DNA from: Thalassospira sp. MCCC 1A03138
Lineage (GTDB): Bacteria; Pseudomonadota; Alphaproteobacteria; Rhodospirillales; Thalassospiraceae
NCBI RefSeq assembly: GCF_002115785.1
Contig: NZ_JFJY01000006.1
Coordinates: 62,001 to 126,000, forward strand
Reading direction: 5' to 3'
DNA: 64,000 nucleotides
Position 1 is the stretch's first letter. Every line of letters starts with the position of its first letter. The notes under the pieces were generated by a model. It was not told the origin of the DNA, ran no database searches, and saw only the letters and a program-made list of their open reading frames with translations. The position numbers were made by a program, and so were the translations under genes. Positions 34,908-43,352 of the stretch are shown piece after piece.

Positions 34908-37337
34908 TTGGCGAACGACACAGAAAATAAAACCCCGTTCCCGACACGGGAACAGATCATGGAATTCATCGATATGAGCCCCACCCCGGTGGGCAAGCGG
35001 GAGATTGCGCGCGCCTTTAACATCAAGGGTGCAGCGAAGATCGAGCTTAAAAAGATCCTGAAGGATCTGAAAATCGGTGGTGACGTAGTCAAGGGCCGCA
35101 GACGGTTCGACAAACCCGACCGCCTGCCGCCTGTCGAGGTACTGGAAATCACCGGCATTGATGACGAAGGCGAGGTAATTGCCCGTCCCAATGTCTGGAA
35201 AGAAGATTATGAACCGCCGGTAATTTACGTGAAAATGATCCGGCGCGGAGGACCAAGCGCACCGGGCATTGGCGACAAGATCCTTGCCAAGCTGCGCTAT
35301 ACCGGCAAGCAGACCTATGAAGCCAGCATCATGCGGGTTCTGGGCAGCGGCCCGCAACGTGTTCTGGGCATTTTCCGCCCCAATGAACGCGAAGGTCGGG
35401 TTGTGCCCACAGACCGCAAGGACGCGGGCGAGATTGCCGTGCCGCTGGATGATCATCCCGATCTTGAAGGTGGGGCGCTGGTTCTGACGGAAATTCTGCC
35501 GGGCAAGCATTTCGGCCTGCGCAAGGGCCGGATTACCGAAGTCCTTGGCAATATCAACGAACCGAAATCGATCAGTCTGGTGTCGATCCATGCGCGCGGC
35601 ATTCCGTTTGAATTCCCGCCCGAAGTAGAATTGCAGGCGCGTGAGTCCAAGGCGACACCGATGGGCAAGCGCACCGATCTGCGCGATATTCCGCTGGTGA
35701 CGATTGATGGGGCCGATGCGCGTGACTTTGACGATGCCGTCTGGGCTGAACCCGATCCTGATCCGGAAAATGAAGGTGGCTGGCACATCATGGTCGCGAT
35801 TGCCGATGTATCCTGGTATGTGCGCCCGCATGATGCGCTCGACCGTGAAGCGGTAAAGCGAGGCAACAGTTGCTATTTCCCGGACCGGGTTGTGCCAATG
35901 TTGCCGTTTGAACTGTCCAACGGCTGGTGTTCACTGGTTCCGCATGAAGATCGCGGCTGTATGGCCGTCGAGATGTGGCTGAACAAGCACGGGACCAAGT
36001 TGCGGCATAAATTCTGTCGCGGGATGATGCGATCAGCAGCGCGCCTGACCTATGATCAGGTTCAGCGCGCGATGGATGGCTTTCCCGATGACACCGCCGG
36101 ACCGTTGCTTGACACCATTATAAAGCCGCTTTACGGCGCGTATGAAGCGTTTCTTGAAGCCCGCAAAGGGCGCGGTGTTCTGGAACTTGACCTTCCGGAA
36201 CGCAAGATCGAGCTGAATGACAAGGGCCAAATTATTGCCATTGCCCCGCGGGCACGCTTTGACAGCCACAAGCTGATCGAGGAATTCATGGTGGCGGCCA
36301 ATGTCTGTGCGGCCGAGGAACTTGAACGGATCAAGCAGCCCTGCATGTATCGTATTCACGATGCGCCAAGCGAGGAAAAGCTTGAGGCACTTCATGAATT
36401 CCTTGAAGGGGCTGGATACAAGCTGAACAAGGGGGCGGTCCTGCGCCCGCGCGATTTCAACCGCATCCTTGAACAGGCCAAGGACACACCCGAGGCCGAG
36501 CTGATCAATACGGTCGTGCTGCGCAGCCAGTCGCAGGCGATGTATAGCCCGGACAATATCGGGCACTTTGGTCTCGCCCTTAAGAAATATGCCCATTTCA
36601 CATCCCCGATCCGGCGTTATGCCGATCTTCTGGTGCATCGCGCGCTGATTGCGGGCCTGAAACTTGGCGAAGGCGGATTACCGCCCGAAGATGGCGAACG
36701 GTTCGAGCAGATCGGCGAAGACATTTCCGGCACCGAACGACGGGCGGCCATGGCCGAACGTGATGCAGTTGATCGTTATGTTGCAGCCTATATGGCCGAC
36801 AAGGTCGGCGCGGAATTCCCCGGTCGTGTTTCGGGGGTCACGCATTTTGGCCTGTTCGTGTCGCTCAACGAGACGGGCGCGGATGGTTTGGTCCCGATAT
36901 CCACCCTGCCCGATGATTATTATGTGCATGATGCCATCGGACATGCATTGGTCGGGCAAAATCGCGGCAAGACATTCCGTCTCGGTGATGATGTCGTTGT
37001 CCGCATTGCCGAGGCGGATGCAGCAACCGGGTCGCTTGCGCTTCGTCTGGCGGGACATGCCGATATTACCGACCGTGACCTGATTGAACGGCCACGCGGG
37101 CGCGGCAAACGCCGTGGCAGCCCCGGTGATCGCAGCCACCGCCACGGCACCAAACCGGGTTTCCGCGCCAATCCAAAGGATAAAAGCGGTGCATCTGGTG
37201 GTGGCCCCCGTGGGGGAAACCCGGGCAGCAAGCCTGGTGCCAAGGCTGCAGGCAAGAAGAAAACCACACCAAAAAAACAGCGCAAACTGGTGGCATCAAG
37301 CCGGGTCGCACGCAACACGACCAAACGCGATAGTTAA
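34908..37337 (+). CDS. rnr: Ribonuclease R
   Basis: An 809-residue 3'-5' exoribonuclease of the RNase II/R family. The start is a TTG at 34908 with AAGGA 10 bases before it; no ATG fits better. Order: N-terminal winged helix (about 10-65), cold-shock domains, the RNB catalytic domain with the acidic cluster DGADARDFDDAVW (about 265-277), and an S1 domain (about 635-715). The C-terminal tail of about 85 residues is basic and Gly-rich (ending with Lys/Arg runs), typical for RNase R and used for structured RNA and ribosome contacts. A terminator follows. Confidence 0.97.
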   Translation: MANDTENKTPFPTREQIMEFIDMSPTPVGKREIARAFNIKGAAKIELKKILKDLKIGGDVVKGRRRFDKPDRLPPVEVLEITGIDDEGEVIARPNVWKEDYEPPVIYVKMIRRGGPSAPGIGDKILAKLRYTGKQTYEASIMRVLGSGPQRVLGIFRPNEREGRVVPTDRKDAGEIAVPLDDHPDLEGGALVLTEILPGKHFGLRKGRITEVLGNINEPKSISLVSIHARGIPFEFPPEVELQARESKATPMGKRTDLRDIPLVTIDGADARDFDDAVWAEPDPDPENEGGWHIMVAIADVSWYVRPHDALDREAVKRGNSCYFPDRVVPMLPFELSNGWCSLVPHEDRGCMAVEMWLNKHGTKLRHKFCRGMMRSAARLTYDQVQRAMDGFPDDTAGPLLDTIIKPLYGAYEAFLEARKGRGVLELDLPERKIELNDKGQIIAIAPRARFDSHKLIEEFMVAANVCAAEELERIKQPCMYRIHDAPSEEKLEALHEFLEGAGYKLNKGAVLRPRDFNRILEQAKDTPEAELINTVVLRSQSQAMYSPDNIGHFGLALKKYAHFTSPIRRYADLLVHRALIAGLKLGEGGLPPEDGERFEQIGEDISGTERRAAMAERDAVDRYVAAYMADKVGAEFPGRVSGVTHFGLFVSLNETGADGLVPISTLPDDYYVHDAIGHALVGQNRGKTFRLGDDVVVRIAEADAATGSLALRLAGHADITDRDLIERPRGRGKRRGSPGDRSHRHGTKPGFRANPKDKSGASGGGPRGGNPGSKPGAKAAGKKKTTPKKQRKLVASSRVARNTTKRDS

Positions 37338-37339
37338 AG

Positions 37340-37372
37340 AAAAAGGGCGGCCGCGATGGTCGCCCTTTTTCG
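37340..37372. terminator. Two-sided terminator between rnr and the Hpt gene
   Basis: AAAAAGGGCG/CGCCCTTTTT with an 11-base loop; suits both converging genes. Confidence 0.85.
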
Positions 37373-37391
37373 TTGATATCGGATGTTGCAA

Positions 37392-38174
37392 TCAGTCAAG
37401 CGTTTCAATGAACTTTGCCAGATGCTCGGCCGTCTGCTTGCCCCGGTTTGAAATGATCACGACATTTGATGGCAGACCTTCCAGATCGGGGTGAGATGCC
37501 TCGAAGCTGGTCAGAAGGCCAAGCGCCTTGTCCTTCATGGTTTTCATTGCGGCAAGGGCGCGGATCAACTCGATACCGCTCAAACCATCAAGGACCGCCG
37601 CAGTGATGATTGCATCCGGGCGCGATAGCACGACGGTCTCGAATGCTTCGACTGCGTTACGCGCGGTAATGGTCCGGAACCCCTTTTCGCGCAATTCGCG
37701 CTGCAGAAAGTGCGCCTGAACCGTGGTTGCAGTGACAATCAGAACTTCCTTGTCATGCGCTGTTGGCATGATCGAGACGCTATCCTCATCCCCCTTTTTT
37801 GCGCTTCGGGTCGGCAATGAGCGCAGAATGCGGGTTTCTTCCTCAGCCGGTGGATTGGTCCCGCTTTCGATGATTTCGCGGATCCATGTCGTGAAATCGA
37901 CAAGCGATGCGGCTTCGAGATCATCAATTTCAGTCAGTTCGGCGATGTAATCTTCCATGCGGTGCGCAATCGCGCCGACAAGCGGGAAACCGAACGATCC
38001 GGCCAGGCCTTTGACTGTGTGGGCTTCGCGCCGCAGTTCGGCGATGCCAACATCAGCCTTGTCCATACCGCCGGCAACACGATCAATGGTGGTTTCGATG
38101 CGGTCTGTGCGTTCCAGAGTGTCTTCAATGAAATCCTGTTTCAGTCGGGCGACGATATCGTCTGCATTCCCCAT
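37392..38174 (-). CDS. Hpt domain fused to a degenerate receiver domain
   Basis: About 260 residues from the ATG at 38172-38174, chosen because CAGGAG lies seven bases before it. The N-terminal Hpt domain (about 5-105) carries the phosphorylatable histidine, His52, in REAHTVKGLAGSFG. The C-terminal part (about 140-260) has the receiver fold (VLIVTATTVQAHFLQRELREKGFRTITARNAVEAFE) but the acidic pair after IV is replaced by T-A and the phospho-acceptor aspartate by alanine (PDAIITAAVLDGLSG). The conserved Thr remains (LLTSFE). It could pass phosphate through the Hpt while the receiver works as a binding module. No partner kinase is adjacent. Confidence 0.85.
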   Translation of the reverse strand: MGNADDIVARLKQDFIEDTLERTDRIETTIDRVAGGMDKADVGIAELRREAHTVKGLAGSFGFPLVGAIAHRMEDYIAELTEIDDLEAASLVDFTTWIREIIESGTNPPAEEETRILRSLPTRSAKKGDEDSVSIMPTAHDKEVLIVTATTVQAHFLQRELREKGFRTITARNAVEAFETVVLSRPDAIITAAVLDGLSGIELIRALAAMKTMKDKALGLLTSFEASHPDLEGLPSNVVIISNRGKQTAEHLAKFIETLD

Positions 38175-38371
38175 CTGGGCGCTCCTGTACCGGGTTGAAG
38201 ACATCAGTATCAAAGAGTCGGCATTATAAGGGCGTTTCGCAGGGTTTTCAGCCATGCCAGAAAAGCACTTGCCCGATCACTTCAACTTCATGATGATAGA
38301 TATCCGTTTCAATGCCCCTTTTTTTCGGCCCGATCAAGGGGCTGGATCAAAAAACAGGAACGAATGCCACC

Positions 38372-38749
38372 ATGCAGCCAGAATATAGCGAACAAAGCAG
38401 CGGGTCGCGCCTGCTGACCGGTCTTAGCCGCGGTTTCCGCCGGAAATGCCCCAATTGCGGGCATGGACTTGCGTTTGGCGGGTACCTGAAGCTGCGTCAG
38501 GAATGTGATTGCTGTGCGCATCCGATCGGCGAATATCGCTGTGATGATGCACCACCCTATTTCACGATTTTCATTGTCGGCCATATCGTTGTTGGCGGGG
38601 CGCTTACGATGGAACAATCCATGCAGCCATCCATGGCGCTGCAACTGTCTGTCTGGCTGCCGATCACCGTTTTGCTTTGCCTCGGCTTCCTGCCATTTAT
38701 CAAGGGGGCGGTGCTTGGCACCCAATGGGCGATGAAGATCAAGGGATAG
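38372..38749 (+). CDS. DUF983 family membrane protein
   Basis: About 125 residues from the ATG at 38372. A Cys4 zinc-ribbon-like motif (CPNCG...CDCC at about 26-52) precedes two membrane helices (about 65-88 FTIFIVGHIVVGGALTM and 92-115 LQLSVWLPITVLLCLGFLPF). This is DUF983, widespread in alphaproteobacteria and often found near nudix hydrolases, CtaG or RNase R genes; the function is unknown. It is divergent from the Hpt gene, so the 197-base gap holds the two promoters. Confidence 0.9.
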   Translation: MQPEYSEQSSGSRLLTGLSRGFRRKCPNCGHGLAFGGYLKLRQECDCCAHPIGEYRCDDAPPYFTIFIVGHIVVGGALTMEQSMQPSMALQLSVWLPITVLLCLGFLPFIKGAVLGTQWAMKIKG

Positions 38750-38823
38750 TCATTGTCGACTGCACATCATTCGCAGTAGAATGACTTTCACTTTGATCCA
38801 TCTCCTTTCGGATTGAGCACATT

Positions 38824-40440
38824 TTGGCATCAGCCACACAGGACTTCGATACTGTTTCTTTCCGTCCGGTTTTGCGCCCGATAAGGCGTGTTGCCGGGAT
38901 GGTTGGTATTTGCCTTTTGCTGGCGGGGTGTGTGACCCAGCGTGCGAATGTGATCATTTCAAGCGATGATGCGCAGACCCGCGATGTAATGTCACAAGCC
39001 ATTGAACTGGTCGCGACCCGATATATTGATCCAATTGGCCGTGAACAGATCGTTGTCAATGCGCTTGACGGGCTTTCGACCATTGATCCGAACATTCGCA
39101 TCGGCATGACGCCTGACGAAATCATCCTTGGATATAACGGTAAAACCGTTCGCAATCTTGCCCTGCCCGCTGCAGATAGCGAAGAACAGGACACCCTTTT
39201 GTGGACGGAGCTGACGCTTAAGGGCGTTGGTATTTACCGGGTTTATTCACCAGATTTGCGCCATGCCGATCCGCTTTCGGTACAATCGGCCCTTGTCAGT
39301 GGATCAATCAAGAATCTTGATCGATACAGCCGTTACGAGGGTCCCAGCCAGGCCGAAACGGCGCGGACACGGCGCGATGGTTATATCGGGGTTGGCGTGC
39401 GACTGATCGGTGGCGATGGATATCCGGTCATCAAGAAAGTGCACGAAGACAGCCCGGCGGCCAAGGCAGGCCTTAATATCGGCGATCAACTGATTTCGGT
39501 GAACGGGATCAACCTCTATAACCGGACCGCGACCTATGCCAGCGACCTTTTGCATGGTGAGGAAGGCACACGTGTTTCAATCGAAATCAATGGGGCCGAT
39601 AGCCCGGTCGTCACACCGGTTGAAATCATGCGCGAACGCGTTATCGGCCGGACCGTTTTTGCCGAAATTCGCGACAATATTCTGATTGCCCGGATCGCCA
39701 GTTTTAACAGCGCGACGGCACAGGCGCTTGGCGATGAAATCCTGAAGGCCGATCTTTATCCCGGTGGTTTGCGCGGGGTGATCCTTGACCTTCGCGGCAA
39801 TCGTGGTGGGCTTTTGCAGCAGGGTGTGGAGGTTGCCGATCTGTTTATTGCCGGTGGCCCGATTGCCAATACCCGATCACGCGTGATGGCAGCGCGCCAT
39901 ATCTTCAAGGCCGATGCCGAGGACCTGACCCGCGGTGCGCCGCTTGTGGTTCTGATTGATGGCAGAACGGCATCATCGGCCGAACTGGTCGCCGCGGCCC
40001 TTCAGGACCGCAATCGCGCCGTCCTGATCGGGTCAACCAGTTTTGGCAAGGGATCGGTTCAGGCGATCAATGATCTTTCAAACAAGGGTACCCTGACCTT
40101 TACATGGTCACAGATGACGGCTCCATCCGGTTACACATTTGACCGTATCGGACTTTTCCCGTCGATCTGCACAACAGCCGACGGAGTTGGTCCGGATGAA
40201 CAGATCAAATCGGCATTGGCCCATCGCGATGACATGGTTGCCGTGATGACAAAATGGCGCAATCTTGATTATCAGAACGAACAGGCACGACAGGACCTTA
40301 GAAAGGTGTGCCCGGCCCGTCAGGGCGTTGATGAAAACGACATTGATATCGCGCTTGAATTAATCAAAAACCTCTCAGGTTACAAGGATTTGGCTCATTT
40401 TCCGATCAATGAGATTGCCGATACCTTTGCCTCGCAATAA
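38824..40440 (+). CDS. S41 family (C-terminal processing) peptidase, lipoprotein
   Basis: A 538-residue serine protease from a TTG at 38824; the start is uncertain but must precede the basic RPIRR segment. The lipoprotein signal ends in LLAGC (Cys36), so it is anchored to a membrane in the periplasm. A PDZ domain (about 178-262; GVGVRLIGGDGYPVIKKVHEDSPAAKAGLNIGD) binds substrate C-termini, and the S41 domain has the Ser384/Lys409 dyad in TASSAELVAA and SFGKGSVQ with the 25-residue spacing of E. coli Prc. Possible targets are cell-wall hydrolases or lipoproteins. The N-terminal 140 residues have no recognised domain. Confidence 0.9.
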   Translation: MASATQDFDTVSFRPVLRPIRRVAGMVGICLLLAGCVTQRANVIISSDDAQTRDVMSQAIELVATRYIDPIGREQIVVNALDGLSTIDPNIRIGMTPDEIILGYNGKTVRNLALPAADSEEQDTLLWTELTLKGVGIYRVYSPDLRHADPLSVQSALVSGSIKNLDRYSRYEGPSQAETARTRRDGYIGVGVRLIGGDGYPVIKKVHEDSPAAKAGLNIGDQLISVNGINLYNRTATYASDLLHGEEGTRVSIEINGADSPVVTPVEIMRERVIGRTVFAEIRDNILIARIASFNSATAQALGDEILKADLYPGGLRGVILDLRGNRGGLLQQGVEVADLFIAGGPIANTRSRVMAARHIFKADAEDLTRGAPLVVLIDGRTASSAELVAAALQDRNRAVLIGSTSFGKGSVQAINDLSNKGTLTFTWSQMTAPSGYTFDRIGLFPSICTTADGVGPDEQIKSALAHRDDMVAVMTKWRNLDYQNEQARQDLRKVCPARQGVDENDIDIALELIKNLSGYKDLAHFPINEIADTFASQ

Positions 40441-40468
40441 AAATGGCATTATTTTTTGCCAAAATGGC

Positions 40469-40496
40469 TTGACACCCGGCGCATAACCTTTATGTT
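40469..40496 (+). promoter_or_regulatory. Promoter of rpmG
   Basis: TTGACA (40469-40474), 16-base spacer, TATGTT (40491-40496); the expected start is about 40503, 33 bases before the rpmG ATG. Confidence 0.8.
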
Positions 40497-40535
40497 CCGC
40501 GGCCTGAGATACACCTGAACACAGGAAGCTGAGAT

Positions 40536-40703
40536 ATGGCGAAGCCCGCTTCGATCCTCGTAAAGTTGGTAAGCACCGCTGACACCGGTTACTTCTACGT
40601 CGTTAAGAAGAACCCGCGGAACACCACCGAGAAATTCTCGTTTCGCAAGTACGACCCGGTCGTGCGCAAGCACGTCGAGTTCAAAGAAGCGAAAATGAAG
40701 TAA
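40536..40703 (+). CDS. rpmG: 50S ribosomal protein L33
   Basis: A 55-residue protein, [20 protein letters not shown] onward with [20 protein letters not shown] and ending EAKMK, a clear L33. It is the cysteine-free form, lacking the two CxxC zinc motifs of the C+ paralogue, as in most proteobacteria, so it does not need zinc. The gene stands alone with its own strong promoter and a UUCG-loop terminator. ACAGGAAGC lies before the ATG. Confidence 0.98.
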   Translation: MAKPASILVKLVSTADTGYFYVVKKNPRNTTEKFSFRKYDPVVRKHVEFKEAKMK

Positions 40704-40736
40704 TCTTTCAGCCTCGGCTGATTAGGTTACCGGAAT

Positions 40737-40777
40737 AAAAAAAAGACGTGACCTTCGGGTCGCGTCTTTTTTTTATT
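40737..40777 (+). terminator. Terminator of rpmG
   Basis: Stem GACGTGACC/GGTCGCGTC closed by a TTCG tetraloop, A-run before and TTTTTTTT after. Serves rpmG and possibly the converging DUF423 gene. Confidence 0.9.
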
Positions 40778-40811
40778 GTTTGGTGGACTTGATAAAACGC
40801 CCCAACTCCTG

Positions 40812-41189
40812 TCAGGCTGAGAATCTTTTCCACCCTGCCCCCGCCAGCATCAGCCAGCCGGTAATGAAAGACAGCCCGCCAATTGGGGCCACCATACCAA
40901 AGGCGCTTATCCCGGCAAAGGCAATGACATAAAGCGCTCCACAGAAGAATAAAATACCCGCCAGCATCGCATATGCCGCCCAGCGCAAAAGCCGTTCATC
41001 GGGCACCTGATGGGCAAGGGCTGCGATGGCCGCAACACCCGCCGCATGAACCAGCTGATAATGGGCGGCAGTTTCGACAAGATCACGGGCGCGGCTCATT
41101 TCTTCGCCTGCCATGCCGTGGGTTGCAAACGCACCAAGTGCGACGGCAATTGCCCCATTAAGCCCCGCCAAAACAACAGATAACCGCAT
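40812..41189 (-). CDS. DUF423 family membrane protein
   Basis: A 125-residue inner-membrane protein with four hydrophobic segments. The start LAGLNGAIAVALGAFATHGM and the later ISAFGMVAPIGGLSFITGWLML are characteristic of DUF423 (YgdD). Function unknown; the family is widespread and small. A strong terminator of an upstream transcript lies 80 bases before the start, so the gene uses its own promoter. Confidence 0.93.
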   Translation of the reverse strand: MRLSVVLAGLNGAIAVALGAFATHGMAGEEMSRARDLVETAAHYQLVHAAGVAAIAALAHQVPDERLLRWAAYAMLAGILFFCGALYVIAFAGISAFGMVAPIGGLSFITGWLMLAGAGWKRFSA

Positions 41190-41270
41190 GAAGATGTTTC
41201 CTGATTTTATAAAGCCTTAAACTGGCGATACTTTATAGACCAGTAGCTGGGCGCGCCATGATCAAACGCA

Positions 41271-41302
41271 AAAAAATGGCCGTACAAAAAATTGTACGGC
41301 CA
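41271..41302 (-). terminator. Strong terminator on the minus strand
   Basis: Perfect 11-pair stem TGGCCGTACAA/TTGTACGGCCA, 4-base loop, and seven T on the minus strand. Confidence 0.9.
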
Positions 41303-41352
41303 GTAAACTCTCTTGGGGGAGATGTGCCGGACCATTTAAATGCCCGTCACCC
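41271..41352 (-). ncRNA. Candidate small RNA under CRP-type control
   Basis: On the minus strand a perfect CRP-type palindrome (41384-41399) is followed by a GATAGA -10-like hexamer (41364-41359) placed so that the palindrome is centred near -40, then about 80 bases without a reading frame, and a canonical terminator at 41271-41302 ending in seven T. The unpaired middle holds ATCTCCCCC, which could pair with ribosome sites, a common feature of alphaproteobacterial small RNAs. The region could instead be only the 3' flank of the CRP-like gene. Confidence 0.35.
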
Positions 41353-41383
41353 TGTTTTTCTATCCGGTCTGGCCAAAGGTTTC

Positions 41384-41399
41384 TGTGACACCCGTCACA
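41384..41399. promoter_or_regulatory. Perfect CRP-type site TGTGA-N6-TCACA
   Basis: Exact match to the E. coli CRP consensus half-sites with the correct 6-base spacing. It lies 62 bases past the stop of the CRP-like gene at 41461, whose recognition helix matches that of CRP. Confidence 0.65.
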
Positions 41400-41460
41400 A
41401 TTGGCGAAACAATTTCGACTTTCTGTCGACATTTCATCATTTCGCAACCGACTTGACCAA

Positions 41461-42141
41461 TCAATGGATCGACTCACTCAGGAATTCTTCCAGACGTCGT
41501 ACATCGGGAACATAAAGACCGGTATCGTTTTTGGTTACCAGTCCCTTGCGCGCCAGACTGCCCATAACTCGCGCAACCGTTTCGCGCGATGTGCTGACAC
41601 GCCCGGCAATGTCGGAATGAACCGGCACCGGGTTTAACGTTGCCGATCCGTCACCTGCAACCGCGATCTGCGCGCAACGCAGAATTTCCGCCACGACACG
41701 TTCGTTCGCGCCAAGGGTACTGACATCGACAATCCGCCGGGTCGACGTCCGCACGATACGCGCGAGTTCATGAATGACATTCCAAGCGACAGATGGGTGG
41801 TTCTTGACGATTTTTTCGAAATTGGCCGGACTGACAATGGCAACGTCGGTATTGGTAACGGCCAGCACACACGCCGAACGGGGTTCGCCATCAATGGCCG
41901 AAAGGTGCCCGACACAGCCGCCTGCCCCGATTTCCTCCAGCGTGATTTCGCGCCCCGATAGCGAATAATTCACGATCCTGACCTTACCCGACAGGATCAG
42001 ATAGACATCCGAACTGTCCGATTCCGGTTCAATAATCTGCGCACCGGCCGAAAATGTTTTTCGGTTGATGTGCCGCTCGACATCCGCAAGTGCCGCCTGA
42101 TCAAGCCCCGCAAGAATACCGACCACCGATAATTCTACCAT
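41461..42141 (-). CDS. CRP/FNR family transcriptional regulator
   Basis: A 226-residue regulator with an N-terminal cyclic-nucleotide-binding-like domain (about 8-125), a dimer helix and a C-terminal winged helix (about 145-220). The recognition helix SRETVARVM (185-193) matches CRP (SRETVGRIL), so it should bind TGTGA half-sites. In the ligand pocket PRSA is kept but the usual GEL is GHL, so cAMP binding is uncertain. No cysteines arranged for an iron-sulfur cluster as in FNR. A perfect site of the predicted type lies just beyond its stop. Confidence 0.92.
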   Translation of the reverse strand: MVELSVVGILAGLDQAALADVERHINRKTFSAGAQIIEPESDSSDVYLILSGKVRIVNYSLSGREITLEEIGAGGCVGHLSAIDGEPRSACVLAVTNTDVAIVSPANFEKIVKNHPSVAWNVIHELARIVRTSTRRIVDVSTLGANERVVAEILRCAQIAVAGDGSATLNPVPVHSDIAGRVSTSRETVARVMGSLARKGLVTKNDTGLYVPDVRRLEEFLSESIH

Positions 42142-42402
42142 CTACCCCAGCTTTTCTATGCTCTCGTTTTCATTGTTTTACCGGTTCATCGTGAACGTGA
42201 CCGATACCCCATTATCAAAATTATCCCCTTAAGATCATATGCAAAGCAGCCGACACTGACAATCACCGGCAATCAATTTCGGACAATTTTAGATACATTT
42301 GTATGATTATATCTTATCCAAACGAATGCTGCAGATGCGAAGTGCCGATTTTCATGTTAGGTTATCAGGATCCTCACACAATTCGCATGCAGGAGGCCTG
42401 CC

Positions 42403-43239
42403 ATGAGTCCCGAATTGGAGATTTTTCGCCGCAGTCCAAGCGACAAGCCCAAATGCAAAACCCCGATTGTTTTCGTTCACGGCGCGTTTACCGGCGCCTG
42501 GTGCTGGAACGAACACTTTCTGACCTGGTTTGCCGATCAGGGGTTTGAAACCATATCATTTTCACTGCGTGGCCATGGCGGCAGCGGTGGACGCGACCTT
42601 CGCAGTCTGGCATCGATAGATGATTATGTCGAAGACCTCGAAACCGTTGTCGACACACTGGGACAGAAGCCGATCCTGATCGGGCATTCGATGGGTGGTT
42701 ACATCATCCAGAAATATCTTGAAAAACATAAGGCCGCCGCTGCGGTACTGATGGCATCCGTCCCGCCGGAAGGCCTTCTTGCCAGCAACACCATGATGGC
42801 GATGGCAAAGCCCGATCTTTATCTTCAGATGTTCTGGCTTCAGGCAATCGGACCGCACACCCTGCTGCGAGACAGGCTTGGGCGCGCCATGCTGTCGCCC
42901 GACATCGCCGAGGACGAAGGCATGATTTATTTCGGTCGCCTTGAAACGGAAAGCCACCGCGCCCTGATGGATATGATGGGTGCCAATCCGGTGTTTCTAT
43001 CCCAAACCGATCTGCCGCCAATGCTGGCGATTGGGGCACGCAATGATGAAATCATTCAAAGCGAACTGGTCAATCATACTGCCAGACGTCTTGGGGCGGA
43101 TTGCATTCTGCTTGATGATATCGCACACGCCATGATGTTTGACGCAAAATGGGAAAAAGCAGCAACCCAAATTGCCAAATGGCTTGAAAAAAACGTGGTC
43201 GAAAAACAGGACAGTACCTCAAAGAAGTCCGCAGCCTGA
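42403..43239 (+). CDS. Alpha/beta hydrolase
   Basis: A 278-residue alpha/beta-fold hydrolase. The oxyanion region FVHGAFTGAWCWNEHF, the nucleophile elbow LIGHSMGGYI (Ser about 98), an acidic residue in AIGARNDEI and His in DIAHAMMFD make the catalytic triad. It acts on an ester, lactone or similar bond; the substrate is unknown. AGGAGG lies eight bases before the ATG. It is divergent from the CRP-like gene with 261 bases between them, and a half-site TCACA lies at about 42373, so CRP-type control is possible. A Lys/Ser tail ends the protein. Confidence 0.88.
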   Translation: MSPELEIFRRSPSDKPKCKTPIVFVHGAFTGAWCWNEHFLTWFADQGFETISFSLRGHGGSGGRDLRSLASIDDYVEDLETVVDTLGQKPILIGHSMGGYIIQKYLEKHKAAAAVLMASVPPEGLLASNTMMAMAKPDLYLQMFWLQAIGPHTLLRDRLGRAMLSPDIAEDEGMIYFGRLETESHRALMDMMGANPVFLSQTDLPPMLAIGARNDEIIQSELVNHTARRLGADCILLDDIAHAMMFDAKWEKAATQIAKWLEKNVVEKQDSTSKKSAA

Positions 43240-43265
43240 TTGATTACAAAAAACGAATTCAGTTT

Positions 43266-43304
43266 TAAAGGCAGGATGTTAGCGCATTCTGCCTTTTGTT
43301 TTTC
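43266..43304 (+). terminator. Terminator of the alpha/beta hydrolase gene
   Basis: AAAGGCAG/CTGCCTTT with extra inner pairs and TTTTGTTTTTC after. Confidence 0.75.
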
Positions 43305-43352
43305 TGAACGTCCCCAACTGTTTTCTTTTCAATCACCACCATTTCTGGAAGC

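Noticed and set aside
34152-35831. 559-codon open frame on the minus strand across the topA-rnr junction
   Set aside because: It is fully opposite two certain genes, its product is low-complexity where topA encodes the Lys/Ala tail, it contains the terminator hairpin, and no family or ribosome site is seen. It is a by-product of codon bias.
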